Below the pieces are notes generated by a model. That model ran no database searches and was not told the origin of the DNA. It was given only the letters and a program-made list of their open reading frames with translations. Below, in pieces: positions 24,453 to 33,234 of a stretch of 64,000 nt of DNA (its first letter is position 1; each line of letters begins with the position of its first letter). The stretch comes from Ignavibacteriales bacterium (GTDB taxonomy: Bacteria; Bacteroidota; Ignavibacteria; Ignavibacteriales; Ignavibacteriaceae), in the NCBI GenBank assembly GCA_003538625.1, contig DPRR01000028.1, positions 310,001-374,000 of the forward strand, written 5' to 3'. The position numbers and the translations under genes were made by a program.

Positions 24453-27161
24453 TTAATAATAATATCCGATTGAGAAATAAAACAACACATCTCCCCAACT
24501 AAGTGGGTTCTGGGGGAGATCTTTTCTAAAAAGAAAACTTCTGCCAACAGCAAACTCCGCCGGACCAATGGGTGTATCAAATGCAATTGATCCGCCGATT
24601 CCGTGTCGTAAATCTTTAAATCTTATTTGTTCCTGCTCATTCCAAGTTGAACCAATATCATAACGCAGTTTTAAATATGTATCAAAGAAAATTGCTACCG
24701 GTAATTTATATCTGTACATCAACGAAGCAAGAAAAATTTGTCTGCCCCTAAATTCATTTTCTCTCATACCAAAAAAAGATTCCTGGCCTCCTAAAGAATA
24801 CTGCTCGCTAAGCGGAAGTGTTTTGTCTGCAAAACCAAAACTTATTTTAGGAGAAACTACAAGTCGGTTTGACAAAGAAAAATAATTCTTATACTGAAAA
24901 TTAATATTACTATAACCGGTTTCACCTCCTAGAACAGAAACCGCGGTTTCATAAAACCCCGTAAAATAAATTCCGTTTTCCGGAAACGGATATTTGTCTT
25001 GCGTATCTATTGTTGATGATATTTTAAAGCTTACAATTTTTGTGTTATATGGTATAGTAGGATCGTTTTCTATGTTTTTAATTTCATCAAATTGATATCG
25101 TCCTTCGAAAATTAAATTACCGAATTTTCCCACTTGTGTTCCAACTCCAAGTGAAAGACCATAAAATATTTGTCTGTAAAGTCCGGTTTCTTCTCGGGAA
25201 AAAGTATTAATATTTTCTGTTATAACATCAGAGTAAACACGAACATCATTAAACTTGTAGTATGCATTTAATTTATAAGTCAGGTAAGTATCAAAGATTC
25301 TGTTTGCTTTTTGTTCAAGTATATACGCACGATTTTCAAGTCCACCAAAAAGTATTAGTCCTAGTTCTGTTCCTGTTCCCAATAAGTTTTCATCACGAAG
25401 ATCCAAACCAAACTGTGCTCGATATTCATTATCGGTTCTAAAGCTTATCCTTAAAAGTCTGGAAGGTTTTTCATCCACGCTAATAACAAGAATATTTTGA
25501 CCATTATCTTCTTTTACCGCAACATCAATGTTGTTAAAAAGTTTTGTGCTTCTAAGATTAATTAATCCTTTTTCCACATCATTAATGCGGAACAGGTCTC
25601 CTTCGTTAAAGTTAAATTCTCTTGTTATTACGTTTTTATTTGTGTGCTCATTGCCTGCAACTTCAACATGTGAAATAATTCCTTCATCTATGTAAATTTT
25701 CAGTCGTTTCTCTTCCTGATTATATTCTATACTTTGAATTTCAGCAAGTGAAAATCCTTCTTCGCGATATAATTTAATAAGCTCTATAACTTCTGATAAA
25801 ACCTGCTTTCCTGAAAATGGTTTTCCTTTTAATGAAGAAAAGATCTTGCTAATTTGATCGGAATGAATGAGTGAAATCCCTATCAGATCAATCGTGTTAA
25901 CAATTGGATTGTTTTCTTTTACAAGATCAAAAATGCTTCCATCTTCAGAAGTTGAAATTTCTGCTGAAAGGTTCTTATAATCCCCGGTTTCAAAAAGTTT
26001 ATATAAATCATAATTTATTTTTTTATTAGATACCGAATCAGATTTTTCATAACCTGAAAAGAAAGACTTTTCTTTCAAAGTCATGTTATCGCTTAATTTT
26101 ATGCGATGAAAATATTTTTCTTTTTCCGGAAGGGAATTATAAACAGCAGAGTCTATTTTTGTTTTAAGCAGATTTACTATGGGTTTTGCAGAATTATAAC
26201 CAAGAGCAATAAGACTATCAACCAAATTAAAATCAGCAGCAAGTATGTTGTTCAGATCAGGCGAAATCACAAAATCAGCTTCACGTAATTGATCTGCATT
26301 ATTTTGCTTCATTGGTATGCTAACTATTTGGTCAGCAACTATCCATGGGGTTGAAAGATCTTTTTCGGGCCAAAGATTACTGGTTGTATTAATAGCAACA
26401 ACAAAATCAGCTCCGCTTTTTTTTGAAATATCAACAGGAATGTTTGCTACCAATCCGCCATCAACTAAAAGCAAAGAATCCATTTTTATTGGCGCAAGAA
26501 AAAAAGTTACGCTTGAACTTGCACGCAGCGCATTACTAAGAGAACCACGATCTAACAAGACCAGTTTCCCGGTAATTAAATCTGTACAAACGGCTCTAAA
26601 TTTAAATGCTAAAAGATCAAAAGATGTTTCCGCGTGCAGCGGCGCATTAAACGTTAAGACGTTAAGCTGGTTGGATAATTTTTGACCATCATTAAAAGAT
26701 GTAGGAAGAATAGGATTAAGTCCATCAAGTCTTAGTGAAAAGATTGCTCTGTCTTCTGTTACTTTTTGATCAACAAAAAGATCTCTTCGGTTTGATTGGG
26801 TATTAAGGGTAAGTAAATCATTCCAATCGGTTTGTCTGGCAATTGAATCAAGCCCGTCAACACTGTATCCTGCGGCATAAAGCCCGCCGATTATGCTTCC
26901 CATGCTTGTTCCAATTATTAAATCGGGTTTTATTCCAGATTCATCAAGTGCCTTTAATACACCAATTTGTGAAAGTCCTCTTGCGCCGCCCCCGCTAAGA
27001 GCATATCCAATTTCAGGTTTGTTTGCGGGCACAAAGTCTGTTAAGCCAAAGGGAAGTTTTCTTTCTTTTAAATCTAACGACAGAATATATTTTGTCTGAC
27101 CAAAGCCATTTGAGGAAAATAAAACAAAAAGGAGTAAAACTATTTTTAACAGTGCTTTCAT
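24453..27161 (-). CDS. Patatin-like phospholipase with POTRA and outer-membrane beta-barrel (PlpD-like)
   Basis: ATG 27161 is chosen over TTG 27194 because it gives a signal peptide (MKALLKIVLLLFVLFSSNGFG). The 902-residue protein has a patatin domain with oxyanion hole GGGARG (residues 57-62), nucleophile S86 in GTSMG and D234 in VDGG. One or more POTRA-like units follow ('IISHVEVAGNEHTNKNVITRE'), then a BamA/Omp85-type barrel (about 560-902) ending in aromatic residues. By analogy with PlpD (type Vd), the barrel may display or release the lipase; in Bacteroidota the form is common but little studied. Confidence 0.9.
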   Translation of the reverse strand: MKALLKIVLLLFVLFSSNGFGQTKYILSLDLKERKLPFGLTDFVPANKPEIGYALSGGGARGLSQIGVLKALDESGIKPDLIIGTSMGSIIGGLYAAGYSVDGLDSIARQTDWNDLLTLNTQSNRRDLFVDQKVTEDRAIFSLRLDGLNPILPTSFNDGQKLSNQLNVLTFNAPLHAETSFDLLAFKFRAVCTDLITGKLVLLDRGSLSNALRASSSVTFFLAPIKMDSLLLVDGGLVANIPVDISKKSGADFVVAINTTSNLWPEKDLSTPWIVADQIVSIPMKQNNADQLREADFVISPDLNNILAADFNLVDSLIALGYNSAKPIVNLLKTKIDSAVYNSLPEKEKYFHRIKLSDNMTLKEKSFFSGYEKSDSVSNKKINYDLYKLFETGDYKNLSAEISTSEDGSIFDLVKENNPIVNTIDLIGISLIHSDQISKIFSSLKGKPFSGKQVLSEVIELIKLYREEGFSLAEIQSIEYNQEEKRLKIYIDEGIISHVEVAGNEHTNKNVITREFNFNEGDLFRINDVEKGLINLRSTKLFNNIDVAVKEDNGQNILVISVDEKPSRLLRISFRTDNEYRAQFGLDLRDENLLGTGTELGLILFGGLENRAYILEQKANRIFDTYLTYKLNAYYKFNDVRVYSDVITENINTFSREETGLYRQIFYGLSLGVGTQVGKFGNLIFEGRYQFDEIKNIENDPTIPYNTKIVSFKISSTIDTQDKYPFPENGIYFTGFYETAVSVLGGETGYSNINFQYKNYFSLSNRLVVSPKISFGFADKTLPLSEQYSLGGQESFFGMRENEFRGRQIFLASLMYRYKLPVAIFFDTYLKLRYDIGSTWNEQEQIRFKDLRHGIGGSIAFDTPIGPAEFAVGRSFLFRKDLPQNPLSWGDVLFYFSIGYYY

Positions 27162-27200
27162 CTTTTTATTTGATTCACACAAAATAAAATTCAAACTATT

Positions 27201-29048
27201 CTACTTCTTTTTCTTTTGCTGACCCTTTGACTTCTCTTCTGCCGCTTCCATTAATTTTGACATAAATCCTTTTTTCTTATTGGGATTGGCTACAGGTACA
27301 AGCTCAACTGTTCCGCCTTTATGATTTATATAGTATTGCTGTGCAATTGAAAGCACATTAAACATAAAGTAGTATAAATTTAATCCTGATGGAAAACTCA
27401 TAAATAGAAGCGTCAGCATAATAGGCATCATATAAATTAATGCCTGTTGTTTTGGATCTTTAACTGTCATCTTTTGTTGAATAAACGTTGTAATACCCAT
27501 CAGCAGTGCTAATCCGCTTATCTCTTGAATACCGACAATTGGTAATTTATATCCTAAATGAAAAATAACATCGGGCTGAGAAAGATCTGTAATCCATCCA
27601 ACAAAAGGTTGTTGGCGTAAATCAATAGCAGATTGAAACATTCCCCACAATGCAACAAAAATTGGCATCTGTAACAACATTGGCAAACATCCGCCAGCAG
27701 GATTTATACCATAAGTTGAATAAAGTTTCATTGTTTCTTTATTCATCTTTTGAGGATCATCTTTAAATTTTTCTTTAAGCTCTGTAATCTTTGGTTGAAG
27801 AGCTTGCATTTTTTTCATTGATTGATAGCTGGATTTTGTAAGCGGGTAAACAACTATCTTAATGATTATAGAGAAAATTATAAGAACAATTCCATAGTTT
27901 GGAATGAAAGAATTAATAAATTGAAACAATGGAAGCAAAATATATTCAGCAATTGGTCTTACTATAAATTTAAGACCAAAGAAACTTCCAAAGTCTACTA
28001 TCTTAACTAAATTTCTTCCATAGGCTTTTAATTCTTTATAATCTACCGGACCTATATAGACAGTAAATGATTGTTTTTCAATTGTCTGGTTTTGGAATGG
28101 AAGTGTTAGCCTGGCATTGTATGTTTCGTGAATCCCATCTTTACCGACTGCTTGGTGTGTTCCCTCAATGTAAGCACCTTCAACTTTCTGAGGATTATCA
28201 GGAATAATTATAGCAGCAAAATATTTATTTCTAACCGTAAGCCAATCTATTCTTCCCCTAAATTCTTTAACTTCTTTTTCTCCCTCTGAAGAAGCATTAA
28301 CAATAACCTGCTCATCTCCATAATAAACACTTGCATTTGAATAGTTGGCTTCATCAACTGAATTTTTTTCAACCGAACGAATTCCATTACTCCAAACCAG
28401 ATCGTAAGTGTTGTTACTTATTAAATTATTGAATCCGTTAAAAGATATTGTGCTGTTTATTTCATACTTATTACTAAAAAATGTGTATGATTTTGTAAGA
28501 ATTTTTCCCGGCTCCAGCTCAAAAGAATAATTGACCGTTAATGAGTCATCGTTTTTTAGTTTATACGTGGCGCTTTTTTTATCAGAATTAAATGTTATGT
28601 CTTTTGTATTAATTCCTTTGCCGTCTGTTGAAACAAAAGATATATCGTAAGACCCGCCTTTGCTGTAATCAATCAGCTGAACATCTGCATTATAGTTTGT
28701 AGTACCTTTAATATTAGCAGAGTACCAGTTTTTAAATTTGGATAAAAAAACTTTTTTGAAATTGCCGCCTTTATTTGAAAGCTCTATTCTGGCTAATTGT
28801 GTTTCTATAACTATAAACTCTTCCGGAACATTAGAATTATCAAAGGCAATTTGTTCAGTTTTATTTTCTTCAGTAACTGTTTTTGGTGCTGCAATACTGT
28901 CTTTGGGAACCCTGTTTATAGAGTCTTGTGTCTGTGTTGTCTGACTCTTTTGCTTTGGTTGCTGATTTGTATCCGGAGCGCTTATATAAAGCCACAGGAC
29001 CAAAATAGCGCCAATTAAAATAAATGCAATTGTTGTTTGCTTGTCCAT
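27201..29048 (-). CDS. yidC: Membrane protein insertase YidC
   Basis: YidC inserts and folds inner-membrane proteins, alone or with SecYEG. The 615-residue length is the Gram-negative form: an N-terminal membrane helix (residues 7-24), a large periplasmic domain (about 50-340), then the conserved insertase core with 'YGIVLIIFSIIIKIVVYPLT' and 'MKKMQALQPKITELKEKF'. 'GGCLPMLLQMPIFVALW' is also present. It ends with a Lys-rich tail that fits the ribosome. It lies downstream of rpmH and rnpA on the same strand, without the usual yidD in between. Confidence 0.96.
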   Translation of the reverse strand: MDKQTTIAFILIGAILVLWLYISAPDTNQQPKQKSQTTQTQDSINRVPKDSIAAPKTVTEENKTEQIAFDNSNVPEEFIVIETQLARIELSNKGGNFKKVFLSKFKNWYSANIKGTTNYNADVQLIDYSKGGSYDISFVSTDGKGINTKDITFNSDKKSATYKLKNDDSLTVNYSFELEPGKILTKSYTFFSNKYEINSTISFNGFNNLISNNTYDLVWSNGIRSVEKNSVDEANYSNASVYYGDEQVIVNASSEGEKEVKEFRGRIDWLTVRNKYFAAIIIPDNPQKVEGAYIEGTHQAVGKDGIHETYNARLTLPFQNQTIEKQSFTVYIGPVDYKELKAYGRNLVKIVDFGSFFGLKFIVRPIAEYILLPLFQFINSFIPNYGIVLIIFSIIIKIVVYPLTKSSYQSMKKMQALQPKITELKEKFKDDPQKMNKETMKLYSTYGINPAGGCLPMLLQMPIFVALWGMFQSAIDLRQQPFVGWITDLSQPDVIFHLGYKLPIVGIQEISGLALLMGITTFIQQKMTVKDPKQQALIYMMPIMLTLLFMSFPSGLNLYYFMFNVLSIAQQYYINHKGGTVELVPVANPNKKKGFMSKLMEAAEEKSKGQQKKKK

Positions 29049-29151
29049 CTATAAAACTCTGATATTAAATTACAGTTGAAGAAATCTTTGTTAATTCCGG
29101 GGTGCAAAGAAGTGTAGTTTTTTTTTGAAGTACTATATTCAAAATAACCTA

Positions 29152-29550
29152 TTAAATCTGTTGTATGATTTTACTCATCAGTTCAACAACACCTGGAGAA
29201 ACATCTTGTAAATATATTTTTTTATTTTCTGATTCTGATAATCTGTTTGGAGAAAAAACTAATAGCAAGAATATTTTTTTCTTTAATACTTTTTCAACTA
29301 ATGGTTTCTTATTTAGTCTGTATGATTCTTTTATTAATCTCTTTAACCTGTTTCTCCAAACAGCCTTGCCAGCTTTTTTAGATACTGCTGCTGCTATTTT
29401 TACACCAGATCTGTTGCTATCTGCGCTTGCATAAAAATTAAGCCTAATTAATCTATCTGAACTGAACAGTACATTTGCAGAGCCATAAACTTTTTCAAAA
29501 TCTCTTTTCTTTTTTACCCTCTCATTGCGGGTTAAAGAAAAATTTTTCAA
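29152..29550 (-). CDS. rnpA: Ribonuclease P protein component
   Basis: RnpA is the protein subunit of RNase P, which matures tRNA 5' ends. The 132-residue protein starts 'MKNFSLTRNERVKKKRDFEKV' in style and carries the RNR-like motif 'AVWRNRLKRLIKESYR' near residues 68-83, which binds the RNA. The start is TTG 29550, five bases after the rpmH stop, so translation is probably coupled. There is no ATG that would keep the conserved N-terminus apart from this TTG. Confidence 0.94.
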   Translation of the reverse strand: MKNFSLTRNERVKKKRDFEKVYGSANVLFSSDRLIRLNFYASADSNRSGVKIAAAVSKKAGKAVWRNRLKRLIKESYRLNKKPLVEKVLKKKIFLLLVFSPNRLSESENKKIYLQDVSPGVVELMSKIIQQI

Positions 29551-29555
29551 AACAA

Positions 29556-29702
29556 TTATTTCTCATCGCTAACGGTAAGTTTTTTTCTTCCTTTAGCTCT
29601 TCTGCTCGCTAAAACTTTTCTACCGTTTTTTGTTTTCATTCTTTCTCTAAAGCCATGCTTATTTTTTCTTTTTCTATTGCTTGGCTGAAATGTTCTTTTC
29701 AT
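29556..29702 (-). CDS. rpmH: 50S ribosomal protein L34
   Basis: Reading the reverse strand from ATG 29702 gives a 48-residue basic protein, MKRTFQPSNRKRKNKHGFRE and onward, ending '...RRAKGRKKLTVSDEK'. This is ribosomal protein L34, including the conserved 'TKNGRKVLASRRAKGRKKL'. It is too short for the usual open-frame cutoff. The order rpmH-rnpA, just left of dnaA, is the classic origin arrangement. Its promoter should lie within the DnaA-box region to its right. Confidence 0.96.
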   Translation of the reverse strand: MKRTFQPSNRKRKNKHGFRERMKTKNGRKVLASRRAKGRKKLTVSDEK

Positions 29703-30022
29703 TTTATTACTCCTGTTTTACATAAAGTTTGCAAAAATATACATAGATTCAAATTTTTCCAACAATTTTAGCGATCTACTTGCGTTAAATCTCAAACAAA
29801 TATCTATAAAGGCTTTAGTAAAAAGAATGTTAATCGTAATAAATAATTTAAAAACATAGAAATACCTTATATTTAGAAGTATTTAGATGTTTTTCCAAAA
29901 GCATAACAATTTATCTTTTCTAACTGCCATCATCAAAAAATATATTTAAATATGCTTGCCGATAATAAGATTTGTGTCTATTTTTTGTTAAAGTTGGCGC
30001 ACTTCTTTTTATGTTTATAATA

Positions 30023-30031
30023 TGTGGATAA
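30023..30031 (-). promoter_or_regulatory. DnaA box (perfect TTATCCACA on the reverse strand)
   Basis: The forward strand reads TGTGGATAA, the exact complement of the high-affinity DnaA box. A second related site is nine bases further on. It lies 222 bp upstream of the dnaA start codon. Confidence 0.7.
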
Positions 30032-30039
30032 CTTTCGTT

Positions 30040-30048
30040 TGTGGAAAC
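30040..30048 (-). promoter_or_regulatory. Degenerate DnaA box
   Basis: The forward strand TGTGGAAAC complements GTTTCCACA, which differs from TTATCCACA at two positions. Its nine-base spacing and same orientation relative to the perfect box at 30023 favour it being a real, weaker site. Confidence 0.45.
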
Positions 30049-30251
30049 GTTTCACAAAACATTTAAATGGAAAATGCTGGTAAAAATTACCTTTGTTTGT
30101 TTGATAACATGAAAATATATCTTATAATTCTTTAAAAAATAAGCACTTAGACGTTGTTTAATAATGTTAATAACTTGTTAATTTGTTTTTTATAGTTCGA
30201 TTTCAAAAAATAATTTTTTATTTATTAATCGCTTTTTACCCTTACAACTAT

Positions 30252-30260
30252 TGTGGATAA
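30252..30260 (-). promoter_or_regulatory. DnaA box overlapping the dnaA start codon
   Basis: TGTGGATAA at 30252-30260 is a perfect DnaA box and contains the GTG start codon of dnaA at 30253-30255. DnaA bound here would sit on the translation start region of its own gene. Autoregulation by upstream boxes is known for dnaA; this placement inside the start is an inference about function. Confidence 0.6.
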
Positions 30261-31668
30261 CCTTAAATTTATCAACCTGGAAACTGCTGCTTCCTCCGCC
30301 AGCACCGATGCTAATTTAGTCTGGAAAAACTGTTTAACCCGCATTAAAGAAAACGTTACTTTAATGACCTATAACACTTGGTTCTTGCCCATCAGACCCG
30401 TAAGTCTTGTTGATAATAATCTGAAAGTTCAGCTGCCCAATCAATTTTTTTGGGAATGGATTGATGAGCATTTCAGCACTATAGTAAAAAAAACAATACT
30501 TGAAGTACTTGGTTCTAACGGTAAGTTATCATATATAATTGCAGACGAACAGGAGCAAAAAGAAGAAATCGTTAGACATAACTCCATTGTTGATAATAGT
30601 AAATTAAAAGTAATCGAGAACAAACGCCCGGAACACGAAACAAACTTAAATCCTAGATACAAATTTGATAATTTTATAAAAGGTGAAGGTAATCAGTTAG
30701 CAAGGGCGGCTGCCGGAGCGATAAGTGATAATCCCGGTGGAACTTCTTTTAATCCGTTTTTTATTTATGGTGGAGTAGGGTTAGGAAAAACTCATCTTAT
30801 TCAATCAATAGGAAATAGTATTCTCGAAAAATTTCCGGAAAAGAAAGTAATATATCTTTCATCCGATTCCTTTACCGTAGAATTTGTTGAAGCTATTCAA
30901 TCTAATAAGGTTAATGATTTTTCCGGGTTCTATCGAAATATGGACGTTTTAATAATTGATGACATCCAATTTCTTACTGGAAAAGAAAAAACACAAGATT
31001 TGTTTTTTCACATTTTTAATACACTTCATCAATCCAGAAAACAGATTATACTTTCCAGCGACAAACCGCCAAAAGATTTGAAGGGATTGGATGATAGATT
31101 AATTTCCCGTTTTCAATGGGGACTCTCGGCAGATATACAACCACCTGAACTTGAGATGAGGATTGCCATTCTTAAAAACAAAGCTGAAGAGTACGGCATG
31201 CAGGTATCAACTGACATCTTAGAGTTTATTGCTGAAAGTATTACTTCAAACATACGTGAACTTGAAGGCTGTTTGATAAAACTACTTGCCAATGCTTCGC
31301 TTAATTCTAAAGAGATAACTTTGGAGTTGGCAAAACGGACAGTAAAAGAAATAGCAACTGATAGAAAAATTAATATTACTATTGATGATATAAGTAAAGC
31401 TGTGTGTCATCATTTAAATATTGCTGAAAATAAGATAAGAGAAAAGACCAGAAAAAAAGAAATTGTACTAGCCAGGCAGCTTGCAATGTATTTTTCTAAA
31501 GAGCTTACAAAATCCTCTTTAAAAACTATTGGTTTACATTTTGGAGGCAGAGACCACTCAACTGTAATTCACGCCTGTAATACTATTGAAAAAATGAGAG
31601 TCTCTGATATTTCTATGAAAGAATTAATTGATGGCATAAGAAACAAGATTGAGCTTAACTACTCATAA
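30253..31668 (+). CDS. dnaA: Chromosomal replication initiator protein DnaA
   Basis: DnaA binds DnaA boxes at oriC and opens the DNA to start replication. The 471-residue protein has the N-terminal helicase-interaction domain ('VWKNCLTRIKENVTLMTYNTWF', residues about 22-43), a linker, then the AAA+ core with Walker A GGVGLGKTH (near 174) and Walker B LIIDDIQF. The C-terminal DNA-binding domain has the signature 'GGRDHSTVIHACNTI'. The start is GTG 30253; no in-frame ATG or TTG would keep domain I intact. It is followed by a strong terminator. Confidence 0.97.
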   Translation: MDNLKFINLETAASSASTDANLVWKNCLTRIKENVTLMTYNTWFLPIRPVSLVDNNLKVQLPNQFFWEWIDEHFSTIVKKTILEVLGSNGKLSYIIADEQEQKEEIVRHNSIVDNSKLKVIENKRPEHETNLNPRYKFDNFIKGEGNQLARAAAGAISDNPGGTSFNPFFIYGGVGLGKTHLIQSIGNSILEKFPEKKVIYLSSDSFTVEFVEAIQSNKVNDFSGFYRNMDVLIIDDIQFLTGKEKTQDLFFHIFNTLHQSRKQIILSSDKPPKDLKGLDDRLISRFQWGLSADIQPPELEMRIAILKNKAEEYGMQVSTDILEFIAESITSNIRELEGCLIKLLANASLNSKEITLELAKRTVKEIATDRKINITIDDISKAVCHHLNIAENKIREKTRKKEIVLARQLAMYFSKELTKSSLKTIGLHFGGRDHSTVIHACNTIEKMRVSDISMKELIDGIRNKIELNYS

Positions 31669-31691
31669 AAAGAATAATCATCTTACAATTT

Positions 31692-31717
31692 AAGACTCTT
31701 TATTGAGTCTTTTTTTT
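31692..31717 (+). terminator. Intrinsic terminator after dnaA
   Basis: AAGACTC (31692-31698) pairs with GAGTCTT (31705-31711) across a six-base loop and is followed by a run of Ts to 31717. It lies 24 bp after the dnaA stop. It suggests that dnaN is transcribed mainly from its own promoter. Confidence 0.85.
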
Positions 31718-32123
31718 GTCTTTTAATAATTAAAGTTGTGTTGAAAAGATGTTGGTGAAGTGAAGATAATTTGTTGATAAGTACTTTTTTGCGTTCAATT
31801 TGTTTTTATCCTCTGTTTGATCAGACCTATAATTAACATTAAGTGTTCATTAATTAATAGGCTTATACTAAATAATAGAAAGATAAAAGGCTTTTCAACA
31901 TATCAACACACTTATTATTATTATTAAAAAAATATATATACTTATTAATTATTAATATGATGTGCTCAACTTTTGAGTTAGAAGCCTTTTTTTATTTAAC
32001 GCTTTGTACCAATACATAAAGTGATAAACAGCTAGCTATGATTTAAAATTAAATCTGTTATTTTACATTGAGATTACAACGTTTTTTCGTATTTTTAGAC
32101 GCTTCAAAAGGAGATATTTTTAT
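31718..32123. other. dnaA-dnaN intergenic region with an AT-rich, possibly unwinding, segment
   Basis: After the dnaA terminator there are about 400 non-coding bases. A near-match DnaA box, TGTTGATAA, is at 31772-31780 (one change). The stretch 31907-31965 is almost pure A/T with repeated TTATTA and ATTAAT words, as in DNA-unwinding elements. Together with the boxes in front of dnaA it could make a two-part origin. A dnaN promoter must also be here; its ribosome-binding site AAAAGGAG is at 32106-32113. Confidence 0.45.
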
Positions 32124-33233
32124 ATGGAATTTAAGATAAACAGCAAAATTTTAGAGAAACTTTTAGCAAAAATTATTCCTGCTGTTCCATCGCGTACACC
32201 AATGCCAATATTGGAAAACTTTCTTTTCGAAATTAAAGATGGTTCACTTACCGTAAGCGCAACAGATCTTGAAATTGCGTTAAGATCATCATTAAATGTT
32301 ACGGCAGAAAAAAATATTAAGATGGTTGTTCCAGCCAGATTGCTGTACGATATTGTCAGATCTTTAGAAGATACTCAGGTAAATTTTGTAATTGATACAA
32401 ACGGAAAAATTAAAATAAAAACCGATAAAGGCGTATATGGTTTAAGTTATTCCCCCTCAGAAGATTTTCCGGAAATTGCTTCGGTATCAAAAGAAAAAGA
32501 AGTTATTATAAATGGAAATGATTTAAAGAAAGCTTTAGATCAAACATCATTTGCAATGAGTAAAGAAGATATGCGCCCGGCTATGACCGGAACTTTAATT
32601 GAATTTACAAAAGAAGGTTTACGTTTTGTTGCAACCGATGGACATAGATTGGTTAAGTTTATTAACAAATCTTTTTCAGCTGATGTGCAGGAACAATATA
32701 TAATTCCGGAAAGAGCAATTTCTGTTTTACTAAAACAATTAGGGGATTCTGATGTTAAAATTTATTTAAGCAAAACATATGCTTCTTTTATAATTAACGA
32801 TCTTGAGTTTATTAGCAGATTAATTGGTGAAAAATATCCATCATATAGCAGCGTAATTCCATTAGAAAACGAAAACTTTCTTACAGTTAACAGATCAGAA
32901 CTCTTATCAGCAATAAAAAGGATGATGCTTTTTTCAACATCAAACTCAAAACAAGTAAAGTTTTCAATAGCGGAAAACACTTTGGAAGTATCTGCAGAAG
33001 ACGTTGATCATGGTTCTGATGCTAAAGAAAATATTCAGTGTGAATATAAAGGGGATCCTATGGATATAGGATTTAATACAACTTATGTAAATGATATTTT
33101 ATCGCATCTTAATGGAGATCAGATTATTTTTAAACTTCATTCTCCAACAAAAGCAAGCATTATCGAACCAGTTAAAAATGAAGAGAACGAAGATATAATG
33201 ATGTTATTAATGCCGGTACGTTTAAATAATTAA
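32124..33233 (+). CDS. dnaN: DNA polymerase III beta subunit (sliding clamp)
   Basis: The sliding clamp encircles DNA and tethers polymerase III. The 369-residue protein shows three repeated clamp domains of about 120 residues. Typical segments are 'SRTPMPILENFLFEI' in style, 'ATDLEIALR', 'ATDGHRLVKF' and the C-terminal 'MLLMPVRLNN', where the Bacterial 'MPMR-L' ending is conserved. Length and gene order (dnaA-dnaN-recF) are standard. It starts at ATG 32124 with AAAAGGAG about ten bases in front. Confidence 0.96.
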   Translation: MEFKINSKILEKLLAKIIPAVPSRTPMPILENFLFEIKDGSLTVSATDLEIALRSSLNVTAEKNIKMVVPARLLYDIVRSLEDTQVNFVIDTNGKIKIKTDKGVYGLSYSPSEDFPEIASVSKEKEVIINGNDLKKALDQTSFAMSKEDMRPAMTGTLIEFTKEGLRFVATDGHRLVKFINKSFSADVQEQYIIPERAISVLLKQLGDSDVKIYLSKTYASFIINDLEFISRLIGEKYPSYSSVIPLENENFLTVNRSELLSAIKRMMLFSTSNSKQVKFSIAENTLEVSAEDVDHGSDAKENIQCEYKGDPMDIGFNTTYVNDILSHLNGDQIIFKLHSPTKASIIEPVKNEENEDIMMLLMPVRLNN

Positions 33234-33234
33234 A

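Larger units (their letters stand above)
29703..30252. other. rpmH-dnaA intergenic region, candidate oriC
   Basis: This 550-bp non-coding region separates leftward rpmH from rightward dnaA. It is about three-quarters A+T by eye. It has a perfect DnaA box at 30023-30031, a near match at 30040-30048 and a perfect box ending at the dnaA start (30252-30260). Runs of A/T such as 30193-30230 could be an unwinding region. The gene order around it (rnpA-rpmH, then dnaA-dnaN-recF-gyrBA) is that of a bacterial chromosome origin. Promoters for both dnaA and rpmH must also be here. Confidence 0.6.
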
